From assembly GCA_001298545.1 (NCBI GenBank), contig LJCX01000032.1:286471-350470 (forward strand): DNA of 64,000 nt, written 5' to 3'. The DNA comes from Actinobacteria bacterium OV320 (lineage in GTDB: Bacteria > Actinomycetota > Actinomycetes > Streptomycetales > Streptomycetaceae). The translations under genes were made by a program, and so were the position numbers. The notes beneath the pieces were generated by a model. It ran no database searches and had not been told where the DNA came from. It saw only the letters and a program-made list of their open reading frames with translations. Positions within the stretch are counted from its first letter, which is position 1, and the number at the start of each line of letters is the position of its first letter. This document shows positions 46,509-55,093 of this stretch, in pieces.

Positions 46509-47429
46509 TCAGGTGCCGAGGAAGGCCGTCTCGTGCTCGATCGCCGCGACGTCCACCGGCTCCCTGATGAGGTCCTGCTCCAGGGCGTACCGTCCGGCGA
46601 TCTCCAGGCAGGCGGTCAGCGAGGTGCTCCACCCCGCCGCGACCGCGCGGCCGGCGGGTGAGTCGTCGCGCCGGTCCGCGCTGTCGGCGATCGCCTGCTT
46701 CAGGGCCAGGTAGACCGCGAGCACGGCGTCGGGGCGGTCGCGCAGGACGTCGTCGCGCACCACCAGCAGGTGGTTCGCAGGGATCGTGCCGTGCCGCTCG
46801 ATCCACGCCTTCCCCGCGTCCTCCGCGTCCGTCACGAGCGGGACCAGTCCCGCTCCCTGACCGCCGATCGCCTTCGGACCGAGCACCGCCGCACTGACAT
46901 CGCGGGAGCGCAGCAGGTCCACGACCCGCGCGGCCGCCGAACGCTGCACATACGGGGGGTTGACGTACTGGGCGACATGGACGTCCTCGGTGGTCACCCA
47001 GGTGATGTCGGAGGACTTGACCCCGTACTCCTCCCGCAGCCAGCCGCGCACCCACAGACCGGTGGTCTGTCCGTACGCGCGGACGCCCACGCGCCGGCCC
47101 ACGAGGTCCCCGGGACCGAGCTCCGGGCCCTCGGGCAGCCGGGTCAGGGAGCGGTGGTGGGCGCTTCCCACCAGCACCACCGGCAGCAGCGTCAGCGGGA
47201 TGCCGGCGTCGCGGGCCTGGAGGTAGGTGGCCATCGGCATCTCGCAGACGTGGTAGGCCAGGTCACGGACCATGCGGGCGAAAGCAGCGGGCAGCGGGGA
47301 GGATTCCGGGTAGCGGCAGTCCACACCGGCCGCCGGAACCGTTCCGTCCTTCAGCGGCCGGGTGTGCGGGTAGTTGCCCAGCAGGACGGTCAACGGTGAC
47401 GCGGTTCGGTTCTCGCTCATGCCGCTCAC
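46509..47429 (-). CDS. 4,5-dihydroxyphthalate-decarboxylase-like protein, paralogue 3
   Basis: 306 residues. LTVLLGNYPHTRPLKDGTVP, MVRDLAYHVCEMPMATYLQA and the hallmark GRRVGVRAYGQTTGLWVRGW then LREEYGVKSSDITWVTTEDV are clear. Paralogues 1 and 3 share the N(D)YPH start and are the closest pair. The start overlaps the stop of the ThDP enzyme by 4 bases (ATGA), so the two are translationally coupled and probably act in sequence. Confidence 0.85.
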   Translation of the reverse strand: MSGMSENRTASPLTVLLGNYPHTRPLKDGTVPAAGVDCRYPESSPLPAAFARMVRDLAYHVCEMPMATYLQARDAGIPLTLLPVVLVGSAHHRSLTRLPEGPELGPGDLVGRRVGVRAYGQTTGLWVRGWLREEYGVKSSDITWVTTEDVHVAQYVNPPYVQRSAAARVVDLLRSRDVSAAVLGPKAIGGQGAGLVPLVTDAEDAGKAWIERHGTIPANHLLVVRDDVLRDRPDAVLAVYLALKQAIADSADRRDDSPAGRAVAAGWSTSLTACLEIAGRYALEQDLIREPVDVAAIEHETAFLGT

Positions 47430-49081
47430 ACGTCCTCGCCGTACTGGATGCGCCGGTACGGGGTGCTCAGCACCTCACGGGTGATGCGGACGTCGATGAC
47501 GGTCGGACGAGGGGCGCGCACGTACTCCGCCAGGGCGTCCCGCAGTTCCTGCGGGGTGCGGACTGTGGCGCCGCCGCCGCCCAACGCCTGCGCTACCGTG
47601 CCCAGTTCGGGCGTGGAGATGGTTGCCAGCTCCGGGTCGAGGCCCTTCGCCCTCGCCTTGTGGTACTCGGCGCCCAGGCCCTGGTCGTTCATCACGACGA
47701 CCAGCAGCGGGACGTCGTAGCGGCACGCCGTCTCGAACTCGGACAGGTGCATGAGGAAGCTGGCGTCGCCCTCCACCACGAAACCGGGCCGGTTGCCCTG
47801 CGCGATCAGCTGGCCGAGGGCGATCAGCGGGGCCTGGCCGATGGCGCCGAACATGCCGTAGTTGGAGAGCACGTCACGGGAGCGTTGGAAGAGCATGGTG
47901 CCGAAGTCGGTCTGGTGTCCGCTGCCCAGCACCAGCCCCATCTCGCCCGGGAGTTCGTGGTCGAGGATCCAGATCGCCTCGCGCGGGTCGAGCCGTCCGG
48001 GCTCGCGCACGTACTGCGCCGGCGGCTGGAACCGGGCCGTCAGGTGCTGCCGGACGGCGTCGGTGTGGTAGCCCTCCAGCCGGACGGACCGCTCTTTGAG
48101 GGCCCGGGTCAGTTCGGCGACGGCGCTGACCGCGTCGGCCTGGAGGTAGCAGTCCGCCGTCCTGCCGTTGCCCATCACCAGGTGCGGGGCGGTGTCGATC
48201 TGGATGTACTTGGCCTCGGGATAGAGGTAGCCGCTCTCGATGGTGTAGTGGTTCAGGCTGGCGCCCACCGCGATGACACAGTCGGCCTCCTGGAGCAGTT
48301 CCATCGACGTCTTGTCGCCGAACAGACCCGAGAGACCGACGTGGAAGTCGGTACGGTCGCACAGCCAGTTCTTCGCCTGGAGCGTGGTGGCGAGCAGGGC
48401 GCCGGTCTGTCCCTGGAGGGCCAGGATCTGCTCGCCCGAGTCCGCCTTGCGTGCGCCGCGCCCCGCGATGATCACTACGTGCTTGGCGTTCTGGACCAGG
48501 TCGCACGCCGCCTCGACGTCGACCGGGTCCGGGAGCAGCCGTGATGTGCGGATCAGGGTCGTGGAGGGAAGGTATTCCTCGTCGTAGTCGTCGAGTTCGG
48601 CCACCTGCACGTCGAAGGGTGCGCTGATCATGACCGGTTTGGACTCGGTGCGGGCTAGGTAGAACGCCTGCCGTACGGCCTCCTGGGCGTTCTCGGGCCG
48701 GGTGACGTGGATAAACTCGCACTCGATCGCCGCGGCGAAGCGGCGCTGGTCCAGGTACTGGGTGGCACCCTCGTCACCGAGCGGGGTCTCACCGCAGAAG
48801 GCGACCAGGGGGGTACCCGCCCGGCTCGCCACGATCATCGAGGTGGCCAGCTGCGAGACACCGGGACCGCTGGTCGTGGTGATCACGCCGGGCCGCCCGG
48901 CACCACGGGCCCAGCCGTCCGCCATCCCGAGACCCGAGCCCTCGTGCCGCACCTCGTACAGGTGCACCCCGCGGTCGGCGAGGGCGGCCATCCAGTGCAT
49001 GTTGGCGTCGCCCATCATGCCGAAGACATGGCTGGTGCCCTCCCGGACGAACGCCTCGGCGAGTGCTTCGTAGACCTTCAC
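47426..49081 (-). CDS. ThDP-dependent enzyme (acetolactate-synthase/benzoylformate-decarboxylase-like)
   Basis: 551 residues from a GTG at 49081 with AAGGAG 9 bases upstream; the frame is open far upstream but the domain begins here. The Pyr domain has SHVFGMMGDANMHWMAALAD and LYEVRHEGSGLGMADGWARG with the catalytic Glu; TTSGPGVSQLATSMIVASRA follows. The central domain has VVIIAGRGARK. The PP domain has VVEGDASFLMHLSEFETACR, then LLVVVMNDQGLGAEY, the GDG-N diphosphate motif. Such enzymes decarboxylate or ligate 2-oxo acids. Its start overlaps the LigJ-like stop (GTGA), and its stop overlaps paralogue 3, so three enzymes are made together. Confidence 0.9.
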   Translation of the reverse strand: MKVYEALAEAFVREGTSHVFGMMGDANMHWMAALADRGVHLYEVRHEGSGLGMADGWARGAGRPGVITTTSGPGVSQLATSMIVASRAGTPLVAFCGETPLGDEGATQYLDQRRFAAAIECEFIHVTRPENAQEAVRQAFYLARTESKPVMISAPFDVQVAELDDYDEEYLPSTTLIRTSRLLPDPVDVEAACDLVQNAKHVVIIAGRGARKADSGEQILALQGQTGALLATTLQAKNWLCDRTDFHVGLSGLFGDKTSMELLQEADCVIAVGASLNHYTIESGYLYPEAKYIQIDTAPHLVMGNGRTADCYLQADAVSAVAELTRALKERSVRLEGYHTDAVRQHLTARFQPPAQYVREPGRLDPREAIWILDHELPGEMGLVLGSGHQTDFGTMLFQRSRDVLSNYGMFGAIGQAPLIALGQLIAQGNRPGFVVEGDASFLMHLSEFETACRYDVPLLVVVMNDQGLGAEYHKARAKGLDPELATISTPELGTVAQALGGGGATVRTPQELRDALAEYVRAPRPTVIDVRITREVLSTPYRRIQYGEDV

Positions 49082-50148
49082 CGCTGGTACTCCTTCGCGT
49101 TCGCCACGGCCGTCGTCCGTGCCTTGAGGACACCGTCGAGCCGGGAGAAGACCCGCAGCGCGTTGCCGCCGTAGACCGCCTGCCGGTCGGCGTCGCTCAG
49201 GCTGTCGATGGAGTCGAGGGTGTACTTGGTGTCGTCGAACCGACGTCCGGTCTCCGGGTCCACGCTGCGGACGGCGCCGATCATCTCCGAGGCGAACAGC
49301 ACGTTGCGGGCGGGGATGATGTCCAGCAGCAGTTCCATGCCGCGCTTGTGGTACACGCAGGTGTCGAAGTAGACGTTGCGCAGGACCGACTCCTCCAGCG
49401 GCGGCCGGCCGCGGTCCTGCATCATGCCGCGGTAGCGGCCCCAGTGGTACGGGACGGCGCCGCCGCCGTGCGGCAGGATCAGCCGCAGCGTCGGGAAATC
49501 CTTGAACAGGTCCGACTCGCACAGCTGCATGAACGCCGCGGTGTCTCCGGCCAGGTAGTGGGCGCAGGTCCCCTGCAACGCCGGGTTCCTCGACATCGCG
49601 ACATGGACCATCGCGGGGACGTCGAGCTCGACCATCTTCTCGTACAGCGGGTAGTAGACCCGGTCGGTCAGCGGCGGGGCCTGGTAGTACCCGTCCGACG
49701 GGTCCGGGTTCAGCAGACAGCCGATGAACCCCAACTCCTCGACGCAGCGCTCCAGTTCGGCCACCGAGTTGGCTACCGAGGCGACGAGGGCGTCGCCCGG
49801 CGACTGGGGGAGCTGGCACACGCCCACGAACCGCTCGGGGAAGAGGCCGCACACCCGGGCGATCAGGTCGTTGCTGACGCGAGACCAGTCGAGGCTGGTG
49901 CGCTCGTCGCCGTAGTGGTGGGCCATCTTGCCCGCACCCGGGGAGAAGATCGTGAGGTCGGTGCCCCGCTCGAGCTGCAGCTTCAGCTGCCCGTTCTCGA
50001 TGGCGCTGCGGATCTCGTCGTCGCTGATGTGCAGTTCGTCGGGCGAGATGCGGGCGCCCGACTCCTCGAACGCCTGGATCTGCCTCTCCCGCCACTTGCC
50101 CAGCGCCGGGGGCGCCGTGGTGAAGTGACCATGGCAGTCGATGATCAT
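49078..50148 (-). CDS. LigJ-like 4-oxalomesaconate hydratase (amidohydrolase family)
   Basis: 356 residues. MIIDCHGHFTTAPPALGKWR, LERGTDLTIFSPGAGKMAHH, LFPERFVGVCQLPQSPGDAL, then LNPDPSDGYYQAPPLTDRVY, FPTLRLILPHGGGAVPYHWG and VLFASEMIGAVRSVDPETGR follow LigJ closely along its whole length as I remember it. LigJ is a zinc-dependent cytoplasmic enzyme that hydrates 4-oxalomesaconate to 4-carboxy-4-hydroxy-2-oxoadipate in the protocatechuate/gallate 4,5-cleavage route. The metal-site HGH and Glu motifs are intact. The aldolase gene just upstream would use the product. No ring-cleaving dioxygenase lies in the window. Confidence 0.87.
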   Translation of the reverse strand: MIIDCHGHFTTAPPALGKWRERQIQAFEESGARISPDELHISDDEIRSAIENGQLKLQLERGTDLTIFSPGAGKMAHHYGDERTSLDWSRVSNDLIARVCGLFPERFVGVCQLPQSPGDALVASVANSVAELERCVEELGFIGCLLNPDPSDGYYQAPPLTDRVYYPLYEKMVELDVPAMVHVAMSRNPALQGTCAHYLAGDTAAFMQLCESDLFKDFPTLRLILPHGGGAVPYHWGRYRGMMQDRGRPPLEESVLRNVYFDTCVYHKRGMELLLDIIPARNVLFASEMIGAVRSVDPETGRRFDDTKYTLDSIDSLSDADRQAVYGGNALRVFSRLDGVLKARTTAVANAKEYQR

Positions 50149-50209
50149 GAATACTCCGAGACTTGCGTAGAGTGGTGTCTTGGGGTGCGCGCGGGTCAGC
50201 CGTGTGCGG

Positions 50210-51070
50210 TCAGTCCCGGCCGGTCAGCTCGCGGGCCCTGTCCAGGCCTGGGTAGGTGCGCACCGGCGCCGACATCAGGAAGCGGTATCCGTCGTCGAGC
50301 ACCTGCTTGACGTTTCCGGCCGTGACATGGGGGTGGCCGACGGCGACCCCGCGCTCCCCGCAGACGTCGAGGATCCGGCGCTTGCACTCCAGCACCCGTG
50401 GATGCTCGTACTGGCGAGGGAAGCCCAGTTCCTGGCTCATGTCGCCCTCGCCGATGAGGATCAGCCCAATCCCCGGGACCTGGTCGAGGATGTCCGGCAG
50501 GTTCCTGATGCCGAGCTGGTCCTCGATCATCAGGCCGACGAGGATCTCCCCGTCCGGCGCGAGCGGCCACACATCGGCCCTCGCGTAGTACTCGATGTTC
50601 GAGATGCCCCAGTAGCGCGTCGCCGCGTGCGGGCCGTCCCCCCGCAGACCGGCGGGCTCGTAGCGCGGTGCGTCGGGCAGCCGCGGGTATCGGCAGGCGG
50701 CGACTGCGTTGCGGGCCTCCTCCACCGTGGAGATGTGTGGCCAGATGATCCCGAACGCGCCGAGGTCGAGTGCCTGCTTGGCGTGCCACTGCGCCTTCTC
50801 CGCTCCGTTGGCGGGGATGCGGACCAGTGGGGTGACGGCCGGGGCGAGGCTGTCCGCTTCGAAGATCTGACGTCGGCTCAGCAGGTACTGGAAGCTGTCC
50901 TTGAGGGCGTTGATGTCCCAGGGCTTGTGCTCCATCTCGAACACCACGGCGTCGTAGGCCGAGTTGCTCAGCTCGGTCGCGGACGCCGGATCGGCCGCCG
51001 AGAAGGTCGCGAAGACGTGGTGGCCCGCGTCCAAGGCGCCGATGACCTTGTTCAACCTGGACGTTGTCAT
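50210..51070 (-). CDS. HpcH/HpaI family aldolase
   Basis: 286 residues. The family pattern is VFATFSAADPASATELSNSA, then YDAVVFEMEHKPWDINALKD, PLVRIPANGAEKAQWHAKQA, LDLGAFGIIWPHISTVEEAR, and VGLMIEDQLGIRNLPDILDQ followed by IGLILIGEGDMSQELG, with the Arg, Glu and Asp that bind metal and pyruvate enolate. Class II members cleave 4-hydroxy-2-oxo acids to pyruvate plus an aldehyde or 2-oxo acid. With the LigJ-like enzyme it could cleave 4-carboxy-4-hydroxy-2-oxoadipate to pyruvate and oxaloacetate, done by LigK in the known pathway. Its start overlaps the CoxG stop (ATGA). Confidence 0.9.
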   Translation of the reverse strand: MTTSRLNKVIGALDAGHHVFATFSAADPASATELSNSAYDAVVFEMEHKPWDINALKDSFQYLLSRRQIFEADSLAPAVTPLVRIPANGAEKAQWHAKQALDLGAFGIIWPHISTVEEARNAVAACRYPRLPDAPRYEPAGLRGDGPHAATRYWGISNIEYYARADVWPLAPDGEILVGLMIEDQLGIRNLPDILDQVPGIGLILIGEGDMSQELGFPRQYEHPRVLECKRRILDVCGERGVAVGHPHVTAGNVKQVLDDGYRFLMSAPVRTYPGLDRARELTGRD

Positions 51071-51705
51071 CGCCGGCCCCCCTGACCGAGTGCTTCACCG
51101 GACTCGTTCACCGAGGGCGACGCCGTTCGCGGCGACTGTCCCCGGCGCCTGGGCCGCCGCCCCGCCCACCACGCGCGCAGGCGGGCGAGCAGGCCGGTGG
51201 GGCGAGGTGCGGCCGTGTCCGTACCGGCGGGTGCCGCCGTGGCCGGCTCGGCGGGCGCCGCGCACACTTTGACCAGTTCGTCGGTGAATTCCTTCGTCAT
51301 CCGGGAGACCACCATCCCCGCGCCCGACTCGATCAACTTGGCGAGCTTGCCGTTGAGTTTGATCTCGCCGTCGCAGAAGACCCGTGAGCTGCCGGGGGTC
51401 TCCCCCTCGGCGACCCGGAAGGTGGCGCCGGCGCTGAAGCGGGTGGCGCCCTGCCCGTCCGCGCCCCGCGCCGTCAGACGGCCCTCACATGCGGGTTCGT
51501 CCAGGTCCAGGGCGACCCTGGCGGCGAACTTGACCCGCAGACCGCCGAATCTGACGGCCAGGGTTCCGTCGAAGGACCCGTCGTCGTGCGACGCCCCGAG
51601 CTCTGCGCCGCCGATGCACGACACGACGGCCGAGGGGTCCGAGATGACCTCCCAGACACGTCGGGGCGGACTGGGTACGAGGATCTCTTCCTTGATCGAT
51701 ATCAA
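51067..51705 (-). CDS. CoxG-like SRPBCC-fold protein
   Basis: 212 residues. The SRPBCC/CoxG start is IKEEILVPSPPRRVWEVISD, then PSAVVSCIGGAELG; SRVFCDGEIKLNGKLAKLIE and MVVSRMTKEFTDELVKV close the domain at about 150. The remaining 60 residues are a Pro/Ala/Arg-rich tail. CoxG proteins recruit CO-dehydrogenase-type molybdenum enzymes to the membrane, but many stand-alone members bind hydrophobic or aromatic ligands. No molybdenum enzyme is near, so a ligand-binding role in the aromatic pathway is more likely here. Confidence 0.85.
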   Translation of the reverse strand: MISIKEEILVPSPPRRVWEVISDPSAVVSCIGGAELGASHDDGSFDGTLAVRFGGLRVKFAARVALDLDEPACEGRLTARGADGQGATRFSAGATFRVAEGETPGSSRVFCDGEIKLNGKLAKLIESGAGMVVSRMTKEFTDELVKVCAAPAEPATAAPAGTDTAAPRPTGLLARLRAWWAGRRPRRRGQSPRTASPSVNESGEALGQGGRR

Positions 51706-51889
51706 AACTGTGAACCTTACTGGGCGGCGGACACGACGTCACGGGGAAGCTGTGGGACGGCATGACGGCATGACGGCATGGCGGTTTGGCGGTTTGGCGT
51801 ATCGGCGGCTGGAGCGGAACGACCGTTGGTGTTCACGTCACCGGCCCACATGAGCGACGGGGAGCCTCTACGGCGGTCGCTCGGCCGCG

Positions 51890-52684
51890 CTAAGCGGCGG
51901 GCTTGCGTTCGGCGGCGAAGAGACCCCAGAGGTCGTTGTAGAGCTCCGAGAACTCGGGGGACTCGACGAGCGCGCCGATCTGGCGCGGACGCTCGAAGGG
52001 GACCGGGATGACACGGCGGACGGTACCGGGGCCCTTCGACATGACGACGACCTCGTCGGCCAGGTAGATGGCCTCGTTGAGATCATGCGTGACGAAGATG
52101 AGGGTCCCGTTCTGCTCGCGCCAGATGTTGAGCAGTTCCTGCTGGAGCTCAAGCCGCGTGATGGCGTCCAGCGGTCCGAACGGCTCGTCCATCAGCACGA
52201 TGGACGGGTCGTAGATCAGCGCGCGCGCGATGGCGCAGCGCTTTTGCATACCGCCGGACAACTCCCGCGGATAGTGGTTCTCGAAGCCGGTCAGGCCGAC
52301 GAGCCTGACCCAGTGGGCGACGCGCTCCTCGCGTTCGTCCTTGGCGACCTTGCGGAACTTGAGCGCCAGGCCGATGTTGGCCTTGACGCTCAGCCAGGGA
52401 AGCAGGTGCGAGTGCTGAGTGACGTACGCGGCATCGGAGTTGACGGTGGTGACGCGCTCGCCGGCGTAGTGGACCTCGCCCCGGGTCGGGGTGAGCAGTC
52501 CGGCGGCCAGGTTGAGGATGGTGCTCTTCCCGCACCCGCTGGGCCCGATCACGGCGACGACCTTGCCGCGGTCGACCTTGAAGGACACGTCTTCGATCGC
52601 CGGTCGATGAGTGCCGGGGAACTGCAGGGTGACGTCGTCGAGACGGAGTGCCTCCGTGTGGAAGGTGCGCTGGCTGGTCGACAT
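51890..52684 (-). CDS. ABC transporter ATPase, SsuB/TauB/NrtD type
   Basis: 264 residues from the ATG at 52684 (GAGGAG upstream). Walker A GPSGCGKST, the Q-loop YVTQHSHLLPWLSVKANIGL, signature LSGGMQKRCAIARALIYDPS, Walker B IVLMDEPFGPLD and the H-loop IFVTHDLNEAIYLADEV are all present. The signature MQKR is typical of this importer class. It should energise the permease at 37903-38766. As first gene of the long minus-strand operon it is controlled from 52700-53000, which carries two GntR-type palindromes. Confidence 0.95.
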   Translation of the reverse strand: MSTSQRTFHTEALRLDDVTLQFPGTHRPAIEDVSFKVDRGKVVAVIGPSGCGKSTILNLAAGLLTPTRGEVHYAGERVTTVNSDAAYVTQHSHLLPWLSVKANIGLALKFRKVAKDEREERVAHWVRLVGLTGFENHYPRELSGGMQKRCAIARALIYDPSIVLMDEPFGPLDAITRLELQQELLNIWREQNGTLIFVTHDLNEAIYLADEVVVMSKGPGTVRRVIPVPFERPRQIGALVESPEFSELYNDLWGLFAAERKPAA

Positions 52685-52865
52685 AGCTGTCTCCTCGGCT
52701 CCCTCACCGCGAAGAGACGAAGCGGGGGCCGCGCGCTCGTGCCGGTAGGGGCGTTGGTGTGACGTGGACTGGTGACAGTGGGGTGCGCGATGCCTCGGAA
52801 GGAGCGTCGGGATCGGCCGGATCCTTGCGGCGAGGCAGTCTCGGCGACACCATGAATCTACGAGA

Positions 52866-52982
52866 TTGTCCGACAAGCTTTGATGCGAACGTAACACCAC
52901 CGACTCAGGCGGACAAGAATCCTGCAGAAAAACATCCCTTTCTCATCGACGGCGCCGCTCCTGCTTCCTCATTGTTGGACAA
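52866..52982. promoter_or_regulatory. Two GntR-type operators before the long catabolic operon
   Basis: TTGTCCGACAA (52866-52876) is a perfect TTGTC-N-GACAA palindrome. TTGTTGGACAA (52972-52982) has one change. Their starts are 106 bases apart, matching the 107-base spacing of the pair at 36269 and 36376. Confidence 0.7.
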
Positions 52983-53393
52983 CAGGAGCGCCGACGCCTC
53001 ACCGTGACCGGCGCTGCGGGTGGCCCGAAGCCCACGCGCCACCGTCCACCTGGCCTCGCCCGGTCCGTCACCTTGGTCACGCCGCCGGGCGTGGATCGAC
53101 GCCGTGGTCGCGCGGGACGGAGAGGCCTCGTGACGCCGGGCCGGGCTGCCGGAACGGGGCGCCGGCCCAGGCCTTTCCGCCGGGGTCTCCGGGCGGATTC
53201 CGTCGGGCCGGATGGCCGATCGGATCGGCGTCACACTCGGAACAGCCGGGGCGAACAAACCGTAGGTACGCGCTAGAGGTGAGGATTGTCAGGCAACCTC
53301 TGCATGTGCCTGGGTGTCTGGACCCCTTGAAGCAGGTTTCTCGTGCGCACTTCTTGTCGCGACGGGCGCCGCAGGTTACGTTCCGGGGAAGCA

Positions 53394-53404
53394 TTGTCGG
53401 ACAA
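53394..53404. promoter_or_regulatory. GntR-type operator before the lactonase gene
   Basis: TTGTCGGACAA, a perfect copy of the palindrome, 83 bases before the lactonase ATG. This ties the divergent plus-strand gene to the same regulator. Confidence 0.7.
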
Positions 53405-53486
53405 CTTGAGGACCTCGACTCCGCGTAGTCGGCACGGTCCAAGGGCTGGAACGCCCCCATTCCGCTCATGAGGAAGGCGTCGCTCG

Positions 53487-54743
53487 ATGAACGATTCTCC
53501 CCGGCCCCAGCCGCAACCGCGTACCGCGGGGGACGGCGGACCCACTCCCTCGCGGCCCTCCCGGAGAACCGTGCTGACAGCCGTGACGATGTCGGCCGCG
53601 GCGGCCACCCCCCTGCTCGCCGGCACCCCGGCCGTCGCAGTACCGGATCGGCCGAGCGACCTGCTCTACATCGGCACCTGGGGGCAGGGCCAGGTGTATG
53701 CGGTGCGGTTCGACCCCGGCCGCGGGACCATGACCTCACTGGGATCCGTGGCCCAGGTCAGCTCGAACTGGGTCGCCACGCACCCCACCCGCCCGATCCT
53801 CTACGTCGCCGGCGGTGAACAGGGCGGATACATCCGCGTCTTCCGGATCGACGATGCGTCGGGGGCGCTGCGGCAACTCGACGAGATCACGGTCGAGACG
53901 GTCCCGACAGGCAGCGGCGGGCTGTCGTACATCGGATTGACCAGTAACGCGGACGCATTGCTGGTCGCCGACTTCGCGGCCGGCTCGGCGGTGACTGTTC
54001 CGCTCGGCCCGAACGGCGGCCTGCGTGCCGTCGCCTCGGTCGTCCAGGACGTCGGGTCCGGCCCCAGTCCACGCCAGACGGGTCCGCACCCCCACTGTGT
54101 GGTCGTCGACCCGAGCCGCAGGCATGCGTTGGTCGCGGACTTCGGCGCGGACCGGGTGTTCGTCTACGACTACGACCCGGCCACCCACCGGATGTCGGCC
54201 GGCGCACCCGACGGGCCCGGTTCCTACGCGACCGCGCCGGGCTCGGGCCCGCGGCGGCTGGCTTTCCATCCGAACGGACGGACGCTCTACCTGCTGAACG
54301 AACTCACCGCAGACCTACAGGTGTTGCGGTGGGACGCCGGACAGGGAGAGTTGACGCCACGTCAGGTCCTGTCGACCAATGCCGCTGACCACACGGGGAC
54401 CACGAGTGCCGCCGAGCTTGCCGTCAGCCGCGACGGCCGGTATCTGTACACGTCCAACCGCGGCGAGAACGCCCTGGTCGTCTTCTCCGCGGACCCCGCG
54501 ACCGGTCTGCTCACCGAGACCCAGCGCATCCCCTGCGCCGGTGTCACGCCGTGGAGTTTCGCACTGCACCCTGGAGGACGGTGGCTGTTCGTCGCGAACG
54601 AGGCGAGCGGACGCGTGAGCCTCTTCTCGGTCGATCGGGCTTCCGGGCGTCTGACGGATACCGGTGCCTCCGTTGCCGTGCCCTATCCCGACTGCATCGC
54701 CTTCCGTACCCGACAGGAAGGACACGGCGCCGGACCTTCGTGA
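53487..54743 (+). CDS. Exported lactonase family beta-propeller (3-carboxymuconate-cyclase-like)
   Basis: 418 residues. A twin-arginine-like signal (SRRTVLTAVTMSAAAATPLL, cleavage near AVAVP) directs export. The rest is a seven-bladed propeller of the 6-phosphogluconolactonase/3-carboxymuconate cyclase family (PF10282): LYIGTWGQGQVYAVRFDPGR, NWVATHPTRPILYVAG, TGPHPHCVVVDPSRRHALVA, GPRRLAFHPNGRTLYLLNEL, YLYTSNRGENALVVFS and WSFALHPGGRWLFVANEASG. Members open or close lactones of carboxylic acids. The operator upstream puts it in the island regulon, where it may act on an extracellular lactone or ester substrate. Confidence 0.9.
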   Translation: MNDSPRPQPQPRTAGDGGPTPSRPSRRTVLTAVTMSAAAATPLLAGTPAVAVPDRPSDLLYIGTWGQGQVYAVRFDPGRGTMTSLGSVAQVSSNWVATHPTRPILYVAGGEQGGYIRVFRIDDASGALRQLDEITVETVPTGSGGLSYIGLTSNADALLVADFAAGSAVTVPLGPNGGLRAVASVVQDVGSGPSPRQTGPHPHCVVVDPSRRHALVADFGADRVFVYDYDPATHRMSAGAPDGPGSYATAPGSGPRRLAFHPNGRTLYLLNELTADLQVLRWDAGQGELTPRQVLSTNAADHTGTTSAAELAVSRDGRYLYTSNRGENALVVFSADPATGLLTETQRIPCAGVTPWSFALHPGGRWLFVANEASGRVSLFSVDRASGRLTDTGASVAVPYPDCIAFRTRQEGHGAGPS

Positions 54744-55093
54744 CGGCCGGGTCACCGTCGGGCGGCGGTGCCGACCATCGTGACCCGCCAGCACGGTCGT
54801 CGCCCTGCCGGTGAGGGCGACGACGCGCACGCCGCTTGCCTGACCCCACGCGCGGCGGACGATCAGCTCGGAGGACCGGTGTCGGTGGAGTCGTCCCTGA
54901 GTGCCTGCGTCGCGCCGCCGTCGCCGGGCGACCATCGTGGTATCGGGGGCGCCCCCTCGCGTGATCGGCGTCGAATCGGTGCACCTCTCACCCGTCGCGT
55001 CATGTGTGAGACGTCCTGAGCAAGGCGACGCCTCGGTTGCCAGCCATACTGCTCGATACACGGCAGCCATTCCCCCTAGCCACAGGTGATCAT
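54744..55093. other. Intergenic region before the second GntR gene
   Basis: About 350 bases without a convincing gene. No TTGTC-N-GACAA palindrome is visible, so this regulator may not be autoregulated through that site. Confidence 0.45.

Noticed and set aside
43319..47429. The three VGVRA-hallmark proteins as ABC substrate-binding proteins
   Set aside because: They share the fold but have no signal peptide or lipobox, and the importer already has its own lipoprotein; the hallmark fits the dihydroxyphthalate-decarboxylase family better.
47426..50095. An 889-residue open frame covering the ThDP enzyme and most of the LigJ-like gene
   Set aside because: Only the last 551 residues have domain similarity; a ribosome-binding site and GTG at 49081 give the proper start, and the upstream part is the shadow of the LigJ-like gene.
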